DNA of 64,000 bases from Rhynchospora pubera (GCA_028095005.1 CM051461.1:164396574-164460573); one strand, 5' to 3'; positions 13,044 through 26,920 are shown, counted from the stretch's first letter. Program-made: numbers and translations. The notes: generated from the letters alone by a model not told the origin.

Positions 13044-15542
13044 TTATAATCATTTCTCTTTTGCCATTCAAGCGCTACGCATATCCTACTAGTCCAATAC
13101 TAACGAAATGAAAATAGATGCACAATAGTTTAGGTCAGAGGTAAGTAGATAACAATTCAACTGCCAAAACATGATTTAATTTCGCAACATACACTCACAA
13201 CGCTCAAAATACGGGGTAAGCTGAGAAAAAAAAAAGAAAGAAAATTACTATATGCCATCTCTCCACACACCATCCCGTGATATCGCGTTTGTATTTGTTA
13301 ACTTTATTCATTTATATTTTCATTTTGTTTATCTATTTATTCACTTTATTTAATTATGAGTTAGATTTTATTTTTTTGCATTGTTGTTTAGATTTTTAAC
13401 TTCATATTCAACTTATTTATTTGTATGTGTTCATTTTGATTATTTAAATGTTCACTTTGTCAATTTTATATGTTTACTTTGTTCAAACGATGGTAAACCA
13501 TGAAAACACTGTTTATCATTCTTGAAGAAAAAATAAAAAAGAGTCGTCAGAGAAAAATGGGCTGAAGGAAAATCCAGTGCTAAGTGTAGCCATATTTGCT
13601 GTTTGTAAGAAGAACAACTCGAGTGTAGCAGCTGTCGATTTTGTTCAAATTAATTGACAGAGAGTAATGAAGAGAGCATATAATATATAAAGCACTAACT
13701 TCAGCGACATTACTCTGTCAATCGTCATTGAGTCACTGACCCAATAGACAAAACATTACTGGTAAGGATCACGAGTCACTTGTCGGTGGGTCCAGCTTTG
13801 TCAGTAATGGATGAACCGGGGACAAGTGGACTGGAGCGGGAAAAAGATGGCAATTGAAGTGCTCATAAGAGCAGATCAGCAGCTTGAGACTGACGTGGGG
13901 ATTGCCACACCAGCAATTTCATTAAAGTAAGAAAATAGGAGTTACAAGTTACAAAGAGCAAAAGAAAAGAAGTAAGCTTAAAATGGGGAGCCTAACCACT
14001 TCCCAACAGTCCTGAACCCAAGTTACAAAGAGCAAAAGAAAAGACGTGGCTGCTGCCTTGGAGAACACGTATTATTTTTATTCATTCCTTTGTAAACTGA
14101 TCATTATAAATATGCATCATGTGTAAGACAGATCCGACTAGGGTAAAATTTGAGAGAATTTTGTTCCCCCTTTCGTGTATCCAGCATTATTGAATCCTTC
14201 GGTTCCTTGGTTTTCTATTTCAAATTGCCCAACTTCATCACTAATACTAATCGATGTTGTGATGCATTATGAAAGATTGCTGTACAATGGACCCTCTGAA
14301 AGGGGAGTTCAGGTCTGAATTATTCGTAATGTATTCCAATGACATTATAAGGGGAGGATCAAATGCTATGGATGAATACCAGTTAAACTGTCGTAGGTTC
14401 AAAATAAATGCCTCAGCTACCATCTATGTATTCATTGAAAAGATAAATAATTTGTTGGTACCAATTTAACTTTTGGGAAGTTCTAGTTATCATCCATGGA
14501 GAAATCACCCGCGTATTCAGCCAGCCATAAGGATCTGTTACATTTGCAATTCCTGTACAACAATATTATAAATGTGATTTGAGCTCATGATAGAGATCCA
14601 TCAACAAATTCTAAATGATTTGTTTCTACGCAACAAATACCATTTTCCTGTACGAATGCATCAACAATTAATTCTCCAGGACGAGAAGAGCATTAATTTG
14701 GATGTTTGGAACACAAGCTGAACCTCGTCTTACAATTGCTGGAAAAATCAATAGTGCTATAAAAATCGCAACGACCACAAAACACACAAAAAGTGCAGAG
14801 CACATGCTGACAATTTTTCAGATCAAAATTAAAGCCTCATGTCAGTTTTTAGCATTACAGAACTAACTTGTTTGATTGTACATAACGCATAACATATCCT
14901 ACCCTAAATTACTATAGAAACAAGAAAAAAGAAACCTTGAAAAAAAAGCAAATAAAGAGAAAAGGGAAGATGCCTATAGTTTCATGAACCCCTGATGCTA
15001 GGCTCCTTGACCGTCACTGATTATCTCTCTTTATACACAATACATTGAAATATTAACCCTTCGGATTCCGCCATGACTAACTGAGACCAATATGGATTTC
15101 CTGTGGTTGCTCTTGCCCCATCTATATTGAAATGATTTCTGAAGGTTAATAAACAATTACAGCAGTGAAAGTTGAGTTCATAGTGATTGAAAGGTACGTA
15201 CAGTATTGTGCCTTCTGTATTTTTCTGAAATCACAGGTATTTGCAATGCAATTTCTGAAGGCCAAAAGGCAAGGACGATCCTTCCTTTTTTCTTGTTTTT
15301 TTCCATTAGTGAGTTGCATTCTCTTTTGTTCCCTCTAAATATTTACATCTGACTTCGTACTAGACTGATGCATCAGTATAAATGCAGGGACTTGCTAACA
15401 CAATAAGCAACGATCACTCTGCAATATACACAAGTGTCCGAAGAAATGAAGCAAAACATTCATATTTACAGAAACACCTATCCCATACCAAGCTTGGGTT
15501 TTGCAATCCAAAATGATTGCCACATTTTGCAATTCTCCCGAC
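13044..15542. other. Intergenic and NLP 3' flank
   Basis: No gene is seen. A 26-bp direct repeat (aagttacaaagagcaaaaga...) occurs at 13945-13970 and again from 14019. Near 13290-13480 there are loose repeats of ttcattttg/ttcactttgt type. The last few hundred bases are the likely 3' UTR of the minus-strand NLP gene. Confidence 0.4.
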
Positions 15543-18500
15543 TCACGATGACCCAAGGTGATGAAAAGATTCAGACATTAATGCCTGAGATTGAGAACTG
15601 GGACATACCGAAATTTTGATTGCATGCGTACTAGAAGATTTGTACACATCCATGCACTCATACAAATCAGCATCACATGTCAGTAAAACCCACTCGGATT
15701 CATCATCCAAGTACTTCAGGTCAAACAAACCCAGGTCTGCCAGTCTAAACCGCTTAGCAACCTCTTGTTTCAGGCCTTCAAAACCCAAATTTGAATGTAA
15801 GCGAAAAATCACCTTCTCTTCCCCATAATTCACTTTCACTTTAGGTGAATCATGTTTATTCTTCTCTTTCTCACTTGAAACTTGGAGGCTCTGGGGGTTC
15901 AAAATTGGTGGGTAGTTCTCAACCAAATTTGTCTGAGGCTGAGTACAATAATTATTGTTCTCTTCCGAAAAGATCTCTTGTTTCAAAATGGCTGGGTTCT
16001 CTTCTAAATTTGTGACGTTTTGTGGGTTTGAGCATGCTGGATAGCTGAGACTGGAGCTGGAGCTCTGGCTACAAGAGGAAGATGCATTAGAGGTTGAATT
16101 ATGGGAAGTAATATTCCCATCTAGGTTTTCCTTTTGCTTTTCTGGAGAAGTAACGGTACTTCCCTGCAAATCCTTTTCAGACCAAACTGACTTGGTGAAG
16201 TTATCGTATAAAGAGCTGAGCTGAACCCCGCCTTCTGGCCCATGTACTGAGTCTATGACCCTTTGGAGCTTCTGTAAGGAGTGGCTGACCTTCTTGATCT
16301 TGCGTGATGGCCACCGTGTGATTCCATGTTGCCGGCAAATCCTCTTCAGCGTGGTTGGGCACACTGAAACAGAATTATGGAGAAACCCTTTGTTAATTCC
16401 ACTTGAAGCATTCTATTATGCTAATCATTATCAAATTTTAAGCAAATGCGCATCTCCTACAAAAGGGTATTGTTATCACAGGAGTGACCAACAATAATAT
16501 TGCCAATTAATGTTTGCCAAAGCTAATAAGACCTACTTAGTAGTGTGCTTTAACCTTACTCACAAAATTAAGCCTCAAGAAAACTTCAATTGAAGAACTA
16601 AGCCTCATTTTAGTCCTATTTTTCTAAGTTGTCTCTACTACATCATATAATCCATATACATAAGCAACTACTTGATGAAACATAAAAGATCACATTGACC
16701 TCCATTTACCTTAATGAGGAACCAAACACCAAAATCTTGGCAAAATATAAGAGAGAGAGAGAGCGACAGAGATAGGTAAGTATACCTCCCAGGTTCTTAG
16801 CAGCATCCTTCAAGCTTCCTGCAAAATGCTTCTTCAACTCTTCTAAACTTACATTCTTCTCTGATTTTGTACGCTTCTTCTCTGTTCCCCTATCATTGCT
16901 AAAAAATCCTGGTTCGCCTATAAATTGAACCCCCAAGTCCACTTCCTCTTTAACTAAAATATCATCACCAAAAGCCAACTCCGAGAAGTTAGTCCTATCA
17001 CCAGATGAATCCCAACCAGCCGTGACGGTGAAAACCTTCTGTGTATCCTTCACTGGATCCTCAATTATACTTGTCCTCCCTGAATCAGAGCCGACACTAT
17101 AATTAGCAAAATTGCCCTCTTCTTCGATCTCCTTTTGTGTGACGCCTCGCAAACCAGTACAAGATTGTTGGATTGTTGAAGTGATGGACCTAAGCATTGA
17201 TTTATGTGATTCAAGATCCATGCAATCAACTGGTAGGAAAAACTCCAGTACAAAATCAACTTGACCAGTGTTGACATGTCTCAGCCGAACTGCTACTGCA
17301 CCATGTAGATTAAATAATTTTGCATGGTGTGCAAGTGGATATTCAATTTTACTAAAAGAGGACACATCATGAGAAAAGCATGGTTTATTGGTTAGAAAGG
17401 CGCGACCTGCCATGCCTTCACCTTTTAAAAGGTGGTGATCAGAGCATGATTGATGGAAGGGGAGGAATGTTTCATCCAGGACATAGGATGCCGAATCAAC
17501 AGTTGAGATGCAACGGGTGTAATTCTCCTCTGAGTGGCGGGGTCCATACTTGCCTTGTTGCATGCAAGGAATCCAGGTTTGAGCAAGGGGGATGCCATAA
17601 GTTTCACAAACTGATCTTAAAACAGTTCGGATATCTTGTAAGGCCAACTGGTAGGAGGTGTCAATTAACTGTAAAAGAAAATTTAAAACTGAAGCTGAAC
17701 AAACCTGAATTTAGAGCTGTGGTTGCAGTACTAGTCTGGTTCAATTTTTTTTTTACTTGATTGACTTGCTCTCTGGTTGAGTCAGTACACTTTTAAACTG
17801 TTCATTACTTCGTTGCCTTAATAAATTACAAACTTTTTGGGCTGGGTTGCCTACTTTTAGACTAATTTATGCATATTGGGCATCAAATACATCGACATAA
17901 GTGGATCTATATCTTTTGTGTTTTCTGCACAACTGTGCGAGCGAGAATCCACTAGGATTTTATTGGGACAAAAATAGACACTATGTTTATGCAGTACAGT
18001 AACAGCACCAATAATACCAGTACGGTCCAGTACGGGGCACTACGGAAAATTTTGAATATCAAGTGTGGAACCAAGATACCTTTGACCAGGGAATTGTTTG
18101 AACTTCACAGCTTCTAAGATCAACTGACTGCATAAAGGTATACAATTATATTATAAAATATAGAAATTGGAAACTTGTAGTTCAATTAAGTTCGTAAATT
18201 TAGAAAACGATTCACATAGCTAGAAACTTACATAAAAATATATTAAAAAAAAAAATGTGATTTAGCAAAACTAATATACACGAAACAGATGAACATAATA
18301 AAAGATTGTGCAGGAAGAAGAAGAACAATAACTCAAAAACCTAATAAACATACAATAGATATTACAAAATAAGGTCAGGAATTAACAAACAAATGCCAAT
18401 GAAAAAGATAAGGCAAAAAAGAAAAATCTATCATTTAACCAAAAGCAAAAAATTTTGACCTTCAAGAACCTAGTTACAGAGATTGAAGTCAGTCAGCTCA

Positions 18501-19653
18501 ATTATAGAAACGAAAAATAGACAGAGCCTCGCGTACAAAAAAGATAATATAGAATACAATTTAAAATAGTTAAAGAGATGAAAGAACAGGCACTCCCAAT
18601 ATGACTAAATAAACAAGTCACCACATTTTACCATAAATATTAAAGCATCAAATATTCTACTAGAAATAATAAGGAAAAGAAATTCACTGCTCTCCAGTAA
18701 ATCTTTCTTACTGCAACCCAAGCACCCAGCAACAGGTCTAATCTAATTCACTGCTCGCGTGAAAAGTAAATTATTTTTTCGAATAATTACCTAAAATAAG
18801 CCTGAATTCACAAATTTGATCAATTTCACATAAAAAAAATAGCCCGCATCAAATGTAAATAAAGTACCTGAAGAGCATTGCAAATGCTTTCAATCTCGGC
18901 ACCATAATTAATTTTTCGAGTAGTGGTAACAAGCTCAATTACTCCCAAACAATTCCTATCCCCCCTTGCAAAAATCGGCAGAGCAATAGATCCCTTTATG
19001 TTATTGGATCGTGCATGGCTAACTCTAGGATACTCAAAGTCTCTAAAAAGCCTCACATCTGGGGTCCACTCAGGCATGCGCCCGACAAAAACCCGGCCAG
19101 GCAATCCAAGTGCCTGCTCTGACCCCTCATCAGCCGAAAAGTAGAAATCCTTTGAAACTGACCGGTAGTTCATGAGCCGGGAGGAGCTTGGGTCGAGTGT
19201 GTATGGCTGGCCAATAGTTGTGAGCACCTTTCGGTCGCCAATTGTAGTGGGTGCCCAAATTTGCACCAGGAGTTCATGGCCTGGTTGTGACTCCATTATG
19301 TATTTTAAAGCATATGACAGACGATCTCTTATGCTAGTGGCCAGGCCCGGTGGTTGAACTTGAGGGTATGGAAAGGCTAATTGGGTTTGGGTTTGAAGTT
19401 GTTTACATGGATCACACTCAGTGTAGCCACGATATTCGACCACCCGCGAATGGCTTGGTAATGGAAACGGGTTCGGGTCTGGGCCATCCAAACCCAACAT
19501 AAGTTCATCTAACGTGCCAAAATCCGACAGGATGTCGGGTATATCATCCAGGACGTTATTCGGAAATTGAGGGGTGTCGGTACTGGTACCAGTATCTGCA
19601 CTCTTACACACACTGCTTTCCATTGACGGTACAATATGTTGGCGCCAATTCAT
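15543..19653 (-). CDS. NIN-like protein (RWP-RK transcription factor)
   Basis: Four coding exons on the minus strand: 19653-18868, 18127-18080 (48-nt microexon), 17668-16786 and 16363-15543. The introns are GT-AG and phases agree, giving 845 aa, normal for NLPs. The start ATG at 19653 (MNWRQ) lies 18 bases inside an exon whose acceptor is at 19672, so a non-coding 5' exon probably exists. A GAF-like N-terminal region (about 130-420) has the family motifs SYALKYIMES and LLVQIWAP. The RWP-RK DNA-binding domain spans about 545-605, with RWPSRK at 589-594 and the preceding CPTTLKRICRQHGI. A Ser/Asn-rich linker leads to a C-terminal PB1 domain (747-825). From family knowledge, NLPs bind nitrate-responsive elements and switch on nitrate assimilation genes, with nitrate sensed through the N-terminal half and PB1 giving oligomers. 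No frameshift is seen. The closest Arabidopsis member (NLP6/7 group suspected) is not certain. Confidence 0.93.
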
Positions 19654-20377
19654 TCCATCAGTGAGTAATAACTGAAACAGAGACAAAGTATCATGAGAAG
19701 ATGCAAGCATGAATCAGGCAGTGTAGCGTATGGGAAGAGAGATAAAAAGGAATGCATGTAAAGTCTAGGTGGAATAAGAGACAATGGAATATGAATCACG
19801 CCTTTCGGTCTGAGGAAACAGTATCAAAGTTGTGCGCCATGTAAAACCCAGAAATCCAAATTTTGTGGCGCACAAAGGTGCAACCGTGCAAGAGCCCTTC
19901 TTTTCTTTCTCTGTCACTTTTTCTCAACCCAAGTGGTACATAGACACATAGTACATACATCAAATCAACGGGGGGAAGGAACCCAACAAAAGAGAGAGAA
20001 AGGAAGAGGGAGACGGGAACAACGAAAAGTAATACAAAACAATACTAAAGAAAACAACCACTATTCCACTAATTCATGTGTAAGTGTAATGAACACTGCA
20101 CGAACAAAGGAGACCCCACTGTACAAACAACTACTTAAAGAATAAAAGAGAAAATACGGCAACAAAAACAAAAGATTCACCTTTTTATGAAGAATTTCAG
20201 GACAAAGACTTCCTCTTTTCGAAGGCAGTTTTGAGAGAGAAAACAGATATCACCGAATCAGATGCTAAAACCCCACGCAAAAAAGCTTTTCGTGAAACAG
20301 AAAAAGGAAAACGAATGGAACAGTGCTAATTTGAGGTCCTTTCCTCTCGATCTTTTAGTTTGATGTGCCTCGCTGCT

Positions 20378-20488
20378 TCTCTCTCTCTCTCTCTGTGTCT
20401 TGCTGCCCCCTGTTTCTGCCCCCCAGATATCTCTCTCTTTCCAGCTTGGTTCCTTATTAAATATGGAATCTCTCTCTCTCTCTCTCTT
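20378..20488 (-). promoter_or_regulatory. CT/GA tracts upstream of the NLP gene
   Basis: Two TC runs (20378-20395 and 20469-20488) read as GA runs on the NLP sense strand, 0.7-0.85 kb before its ATG. Between them, minus-strand atatttaataagg (about 20455-20465) could be a TATA element. This fits a promoter with a GA-rich leader exon; the assignment is inference. Confidence 0.35.
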
Positions 20489-20620
20489 GGTGGACCCACC
20501 GCCAAAGAAATTCTGACTTACCCATTTTGACCCTTGAAGTGCCCAGTCTGTGACCAAAAAAAAAAAAAAAAGATCCTTTTCAAAAAAAAGAAAAACAAAA
20601 AAATAGTTTTCATAACCCAA

Positions 20621-23194
20621 GTTAATTATCTCTCTCCCGATTACATTTCATCCCCACTAAGCACGATTTGAGAATAAAGAGCTACACTTGTAGACCTGTT
20701 TGCATAAAAAATATTAAATTGAATACAAAGTAATTCCGATTATTTTTTCATGGGTTTGGTGGTAAGAATAATTCTGATCTTCATTTTCTTCCTATTAGAA
20801 ATAGTCATAAAGTTGCAGGATTAAAATTTAAATAATAATTTAAACTCTGATTGAGTGAAGTTTCTTCCTCCTCACTAAATGATTTACAAAATTCAATTGA
20901 ATTTTGTGCATCCAAGTGTAAACCCTTAATCAACCGTTCTAAACAATTTTACACACAACTTGATCAATGAATAGTCAACAACTAAATTGGGTCGAGAACA
21001 ACAGAGGGGGGCTAAAACTGGAATTTCAGTAAGGAGCTGCCGATGGAGGGTAAAGTGTTGGAAATGGAATAGTGATTAGAGCGGCTTCTGTGACAAAAAC
21101 GGTGGTAGGTTGTCCTACATTAAGAAGGATATTCAAAAGATTCATATCTTCTTTGCTTTTGATGATTCAATATGAACAAGATTCTTTAGTTTGGGATCTA
21201 AACTAGAGGTGAGGAGAACCAATCGCTTTCTAATCCTCGATTCTTAATTTGTCTGATACTTCTTTAATGGATTCCTCACACTAGCAGCGAATATAAAAAG
21301 GTTAAACGAGATACAAGTTACTGATCCTACGTCACCTCAACTAACAAAGGCATTTAGGAAGTTCAATTGCTATGGAGTAGACACCGTCGTGTGGCGAGTT
21401 CTTTGTATGAATTCTCTTTGTCGATTTGAAACTTGCTCCTCGTATTATTTGTTTGGTTTACTAAAAAATAAAAATAATTTAAATTAGTATTTTTTTTCTA
21501 AATATTTTTGTGTATTTAAATGAATAAGTAATCGCTTACCTTGCTATTTCATTATTTTTTTTATTTAAAATTGAATTATTGATTATTTCAACAATCCAAA
21601 CTAGTACGCTAACTCCATTTAAACTTATCCATTGTTATTACACATAATGGAGCTATAATGTCGACTTGGACAATGACTTTGCCATAATCTTATAATGATT
21701 TCATTAAAAAATAGATAAGTACTTTTAGTCCTGATCAATCACAACCACTTATAATTTAAAATGAACTGTTTGTTCGATCTATGTAAAAAATTTAGTCCAT
21801 TGCAGAAATTACCAAATAGTTTATTGGAGATTTTTAAAACATACTTGATTTTTTTTGACAATTTTTAACTTATTTTTAAATTTAAACATTTACAAAAATG
21901 CTTTTCTCAATAGGATTTTGAATACATGATCTTAACTCAATGAGTGTCGTACTTAGTGGGTGAATAAAAGACGGGTCGTCTCATCAATTAGTTATTTAGT
22001 TTTGTCAAGTGTGAACTATGTAGCCGGTTTTTTAAGAATGCGGCTTCTTTAGTTTTATACTTTTATTTATCGGAACCAATTAGCTTGAACCAATCAGACT
22101 CGAATGGTTCCCACGCTGGTGACAGCACAGTTATCAAGTAATACAGTCTGGAGGTGATTTATATAATTCGAGATATTTTCGGGTCATTCCAAAAAACGAA
22201 TAATTTGAACCTTTTAGTCAACCCACTTCCTTGCATAATTCATTGCCTCTAAAAAAAACTCGTAGTGCCTATTTGGACCACCATTAACACAGAAAAATAA
22301 AGAATCACAAGCCCTAAACCGATGACATCATGACACTAACTCACTAAGTCATTGGCCCTCGTTTTTTTTGTGACCATGTCACAGTTATAATTGCTGTAGC
22401 GAATTTTTTTCATGCGGGGTTTCTGCCCATAATATCACGATAAGTATTGTTTTACTACTCTCCAATTACATTACATGCGAACCTCATATAGGAACCAATC
22501 GACCATGAACCTTGTATTTTTTATTCTTCTGTTTTTCCTTTTTTTTTTCCCTTCTTATATGCATGTACATTAAAAGCGATTACGAGAATAAACCATACTC
22601 TGACTCCTATTTTGTCTCTATCTTCCAGGATTTTTGGAGCTATCAATGCAAAATATCTTCTTCTTAGATGTCACCGGTTCAATCTGTTTTTTTTTAACTA
22701 AAAAAATTAGTTCAATTAATGTCGTTCTCTTTCATCTTTAAAGATAATTAAATTTAATGTGTGGCCGCTATTTTTTTTGTTATGACTTTGGTTTAATGAA
22801 TATTTGGACTAGTTATTTATTTCTTTAGTTTATCAATCGACACTACTTATCATTTTATCCTTAAGCAGCAGCCGGCCTCTGCTAAGTTCTCAAAAAGAAA
22901 AAAAAAACTATTTAATAGCATATTTCTACTCTACAAACTTTGAACAATTTGTTGGATATAACATCAATACACGAGCAGTTAGCTCTTATTTAAACATCAC
23001 ATCCTTGCGACATGTTTAATTTTAATAGTTTTATTTTGAATGTTGTGCTGCAACCTTAATTGATTTGATTTTTTAAGTAAGAATATGATGTTTAATTTTT
23101 CGAACTCACGAGTAACCTAACGGTAAGTATCGGTGGAATTACATACGGTCATCCTTCATAGTATCATCCATATTATTCTAGCACCTTAACTCTT
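20621..23194. other. Intergenic, AT-rich, no gene seen
   Basis: Short open frames only. A tRNA-like patch near 21910-21965 (minus strand) was considered as SINE debris but lacks a clear A box. Nothing else is supported. Confidence 0.45.
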
Positions 23195-24545
23195 ACGCAG
23201 ATCTGACTTCCTCTCCTTCCCTTACCCTCCCTCTCTTCGCCTTAACTCTTTTCCATTCCACTCCATCTCCCTCTCCTCGTCTTAACTCCTTCCCATTTCG
23301 ATCTCCAACAACTCTCTCTCCCTCTCCCTCTCTTTCCCTCTAGCGATTTTCTCTTTCCTTCCTCATTCTTGTTCTGATCTCAAGCGCCTCTCCATCTCAT
23401 CTTTCTCTCTGATCTCCCTCTTTCTCCTGCAATTCTCCCTCCGTCCTATTCCGATCTCCGACAATTCTTCCTCATTCCCTTTCCGATTTCACTTTACATC
23501 TTATAAATGTGCATCTAAATCGTCTAAATGTTATATTATTTATAATAAAGATCATAAATGTTCATTTTTATTAAGTATAAATGTTCAATTTAGAAAGTAC
23601 AAATATTCAATTTATTAAGTACAAATGTCATGTTTAGTAAGTATAACAGTTCAATTCAATTCAGTAAGTACATATGTTCAGTTTATTAAATAAATATGTT
23701 CAGTTTAGTAATTTCAGCTTATTAAGTCTAAATGTAAAGTTAGGTGTAATAAAATAGCATAAATATTATAAGCATAAATGTTCATTTTTATTAAGTATAA
23801 ATGTTCAGTTTAGTATGTATAAATATTCAGTTTATTAAAATATTATAAGCATAAATGTTCGGTTTATTAAATGATATAAGCATAAATGCTCAATTTATTA
23901 AGTATAAATGTTGAGTTTATTAAAATATTATAAGGATAAATATTCAGTTTATTAAATGTTATAACCATAAATATTTAGTTCATTAAATGTTATAAACATA
24001 AATGTTCAGTTTATTAAGTATAAATGTTCATTTTATTAAGTATAATAAACATAAATGTTCAGTTTATTAAGTATAAATATTCATTTTATTAAGTATAAAT
24101 GTTCATTTTATTAAGTATAAATGTTCATTTTATTAAGTATAAATGTTCATTTGTAACAAGGGATAATCTTATAAGCATAAATGTTCTGCTTATTAAGTAT
24201 AAATTTTCAGTTAGTTGTAATAAGAGATTATCTTGTTAGTGCATTTATTAGATATAAGAATATATCATTTTTGTACTTGTAATTGTTCAGTTAGTTATAG
24301 TAAGTGATCATCTTAATATAGATGTAAGGTGGGGGAGAGATAAGATTCTCTAATGGAAAAATTGAGGGAAGAGAATGGACGAAGGAGAGAGTTGGAGTAG
24401 AGAGGCGGAGGGTTTGAGAAGCGGCGTTAGAGGAGAGAGGTGCAGACATAAGGGAATTAAGGTAGGGGGAAAGAAACAAAAGATGGAAAAGCGGAGAGAA
24501 GGGAGATGTGATTTTCAATTTTAGATCTGCGATTTTTTTCGTTTT
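23195..24545. repeat. Pyrimidine arm / minisatellite / purine arm
   Basis: 23205-23490 is nearly pure C/T (ctctccttccctt, ctccctctcc and similar). 24325-24510 is nearly pure G/A. On opposite strands both arms are pyrimidine-rich, and each is bounded outside by CGCAGATCT (left about 23198-23206; right, as reverse complement, about 24525-24533). Between them lies the array described at 23500-24230. The arms are similar in composition, with only scattered direct sequence match, so a transposon with decayed inverted repeats is possible but not proven. Confidence 0.45.
23500..24230 (+). repeat. Degenerate minisatellite, ~22-23 bp unit
   Basis: Many imperfect copies of a unit close to ataaatgttcagtttattaa, with insertions of tataagc. 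The best-ordered copies lie at 24000-24150. Unit length varies and no spacer/repeat alternation exists. It is AT-rich and non-coding. Confidence 0.85.
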
Positions 24546-25155
24546 TGGATTGAGATGAAGGGATAATACAATTAGAATGCGCCCCTCTTTTGTGTTGGAG
24601 AGATAGAATGGAGTTCTTCACAAAGTTTGAGACAAAGGGCAAAAGAAAAGTTTCTCTATAGCCTCTGAGTTTTGAGACATTATGGCTTTGGGGGCGACTC
24701 CGGTAACAAAGAAGGAATCCATACAAACTTGAGATCCAACACCATAATAAAATACTACCCTCATGATTAGACCATGTCCCGAAGATTTGATAAAAGAAGG
24801 GTGCATTAGCGGTTAATTGCAGATGATATAACTAGTAAATATGTTTTTCCTCATGTCAATATATTTTATTGTTTAGGGGGATCACACTTACTTGTTTTCT
24901 AGTACAAGTAGCTACAGATTTTGCTATGACTTTTTACTACCGTCCTACTGTTATAGAACCTTCCTCTTCTGTCCAATATATAATGACTGAGGCCAACTTT
25001 GACTGATTAATTCGCTCGGTTCATCGGTGGTCAGCCAGTATGACGGTTCTAATGATGATCCTACACGTATTTCGTGTGTATCTCATAGGTGGGTTTAAAA
25101 AACCCCGCGAATCAATTTGGCTTACAGGTGTGGTTTTGGTTGTATTAATAGCATC
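24546..25155. other. Intergenic, no gene seen
   Basis: No open frame with family resemblance, RNA gene or element terminus was seen in this stretch. Confidence 0.45.
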
Positions 25156-25160
25156 TTTTG

Positions 25161-26920
25161 TGTTAGAAAATACTTAATTTTAATTTTTAGATAATTACCA
25201 CAAATTAATCTCAATTAATCAACAAGCAAGTCAAGAATCTAGTGCCAAGTCATCCAACACAAAGAAAAAATGTTACGATTTATACCTCCAGCGAAATCGT
25301 ATTCACGGGGCTTGTGCCTAGGCATTGGAGTTGGTGGCGTGCAACTCCTACGTCCTTCGATCCCACGACGACCCCTCGAGTCCATCAAGAGATTAACCAA
25401 ATCCTAATCGAATCGTGCTAGCGATTCAAAGAGGATAAAGCTAATCCTAAGGTATTCTCCTTTCTTCTTAATTAACTCTTTTTAATTAGTGGAGAATTAA
25501 AGCTCAACACATGGGCAAATGGTGGAGAGAAATAGGGAGAGAGGCGCTGGCCTAGAGAGGAGAATAGGTGGCGGCTAGGTTGTGGGAAGAGAGAAGCTTG
25601 GTTTTTGCATCTATACATCTCTATATATAACACACAAACCCTACCTACCACCAACCAACAATGTACACAAATGCCACTTCTACCTACCTCTTGTGGCCGA
25701 CCTCCTCATGGGCCTTTTGGGCCTCTCAAGTCCATCTAATTTGTCTCTAATTCATTTAATTAGAGTCTCCTTTAAATGTTCCTCAATTGGGCTATACATT
25801 TAATATATAAATATTGGCCCAATAATTTAATATAACTATTTATATTAAATTGTGTTGAACTAAAATAATTATTAACTAATTAATAAATATTCTAGGATTA
25901 GCTAATACATTAATTCATTTCGATATGATCTATTTGACTTAATTAATTATAACGATATATAATTAATTAATCAACTTACTATATTTTTCGCAATACGCAT
26001 TGTTGCGAATAAATGAATAATGCATTGTATGGTTAAATCTCTATTTGTGTGACCCTTTGAGGATTTATGCTATGTTGGACATGAAAAATAAATCACCATT
26101 TATTTTTAATAATCATAAGCGGTATCTAGCAACACGTTATGATTCTCAATTCGCATAAATAGTGTACTGCTACAGTATTTAAATCCTGCATAAGAAAATA
26201 AAAAAAATTTCCTATTTTGATTCTTATCACACGATATCATTGTATAATCCAAGATAGGAATGTGTCATTCTTGCAGATTATACGTTTCTTGATCTAGAGA
26301 TAATTGTATCAGTTGCTAGCAAACAATCTATCTCCATTAAGGGGCCCAAACAGATATTGTCACTCACTAAGTTAATTAATGAGGGACATACGGTTTTCTT
26401 GATGATTAGCTTTTCCTCGCACAATTCAAGATAACGTAAATAAAGTCTATATAGCAGATCTTGTCGGGAATCAGCGATAGACAAGATTTATAGAATCTAT
26501 CCTCATGTGGAAAAGATAAACATCTCAAACTTAGAACCAAAATCAAAACGAAATAAATAATGACGCGTAACACAATCCATATATTTATTCGATGGATCAA
26601 GTCCAGTACTATGTTCTATAACATACACATATGCAATAAAGCCGGTAACTCCTTACCAATGATTCGTAGAACTTAATCATCACTTAATTTTCATACTAAT
26701 CTTATTGATAATTAATGTTCGTTGTTAATTATCAAGATTATGGACCTTTTAGATTTATTATTGTCATTTAATTAAATAAACTACAGAGATCTACAATTCA
26801 GATCCTCAACCTGAATGATCTGTCAATGAATAAATCAAGGAACAAATAATCAAATATCATCAATAACATCAACCACAGAAGTAGCCAGATATGATTGGCT
26901 TCTAGGACATATCTCTAACA
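25161..26920 (-). mobile_element. Solo LTR of the copia family, reverse orientation
   Basis: The 1,760-bp unit begins TGTTAGAAAATAC and ends ATCTCTAACA, with the 5-bp TTTTG on both sides (25156-25160 and 26921-26925), a perfect target duplication. Its right end is the reverse complement of the start of the LTRs at 46655 and 54765, and its length matches the complete 1,761-bp LTRs of this family. No internal region is attached, so it is a solo LTR left by LTR-LTR recombination. The embedded short open frames are not genes. Confidence 0.92.

Noticed and set aside
20258..20620. 120-codon minus-strand frame upstream of the NLP gene
   Set aside because: Low-complexity product of GA/CT runs and poly-A; better explained as promoter/leader DNA.
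21900..21970. tRNA-like patch suggesting another SINE
   Set aside because: Only a weak B-box-like string is present, with no A box, no A tail and no flanking duplication.
23500..24230. Possible CRISPR-like array
   Set aside because: The units are contiguous and degenerate with variable length; there are no unique spacers, and the context is a plant nuclear genome.
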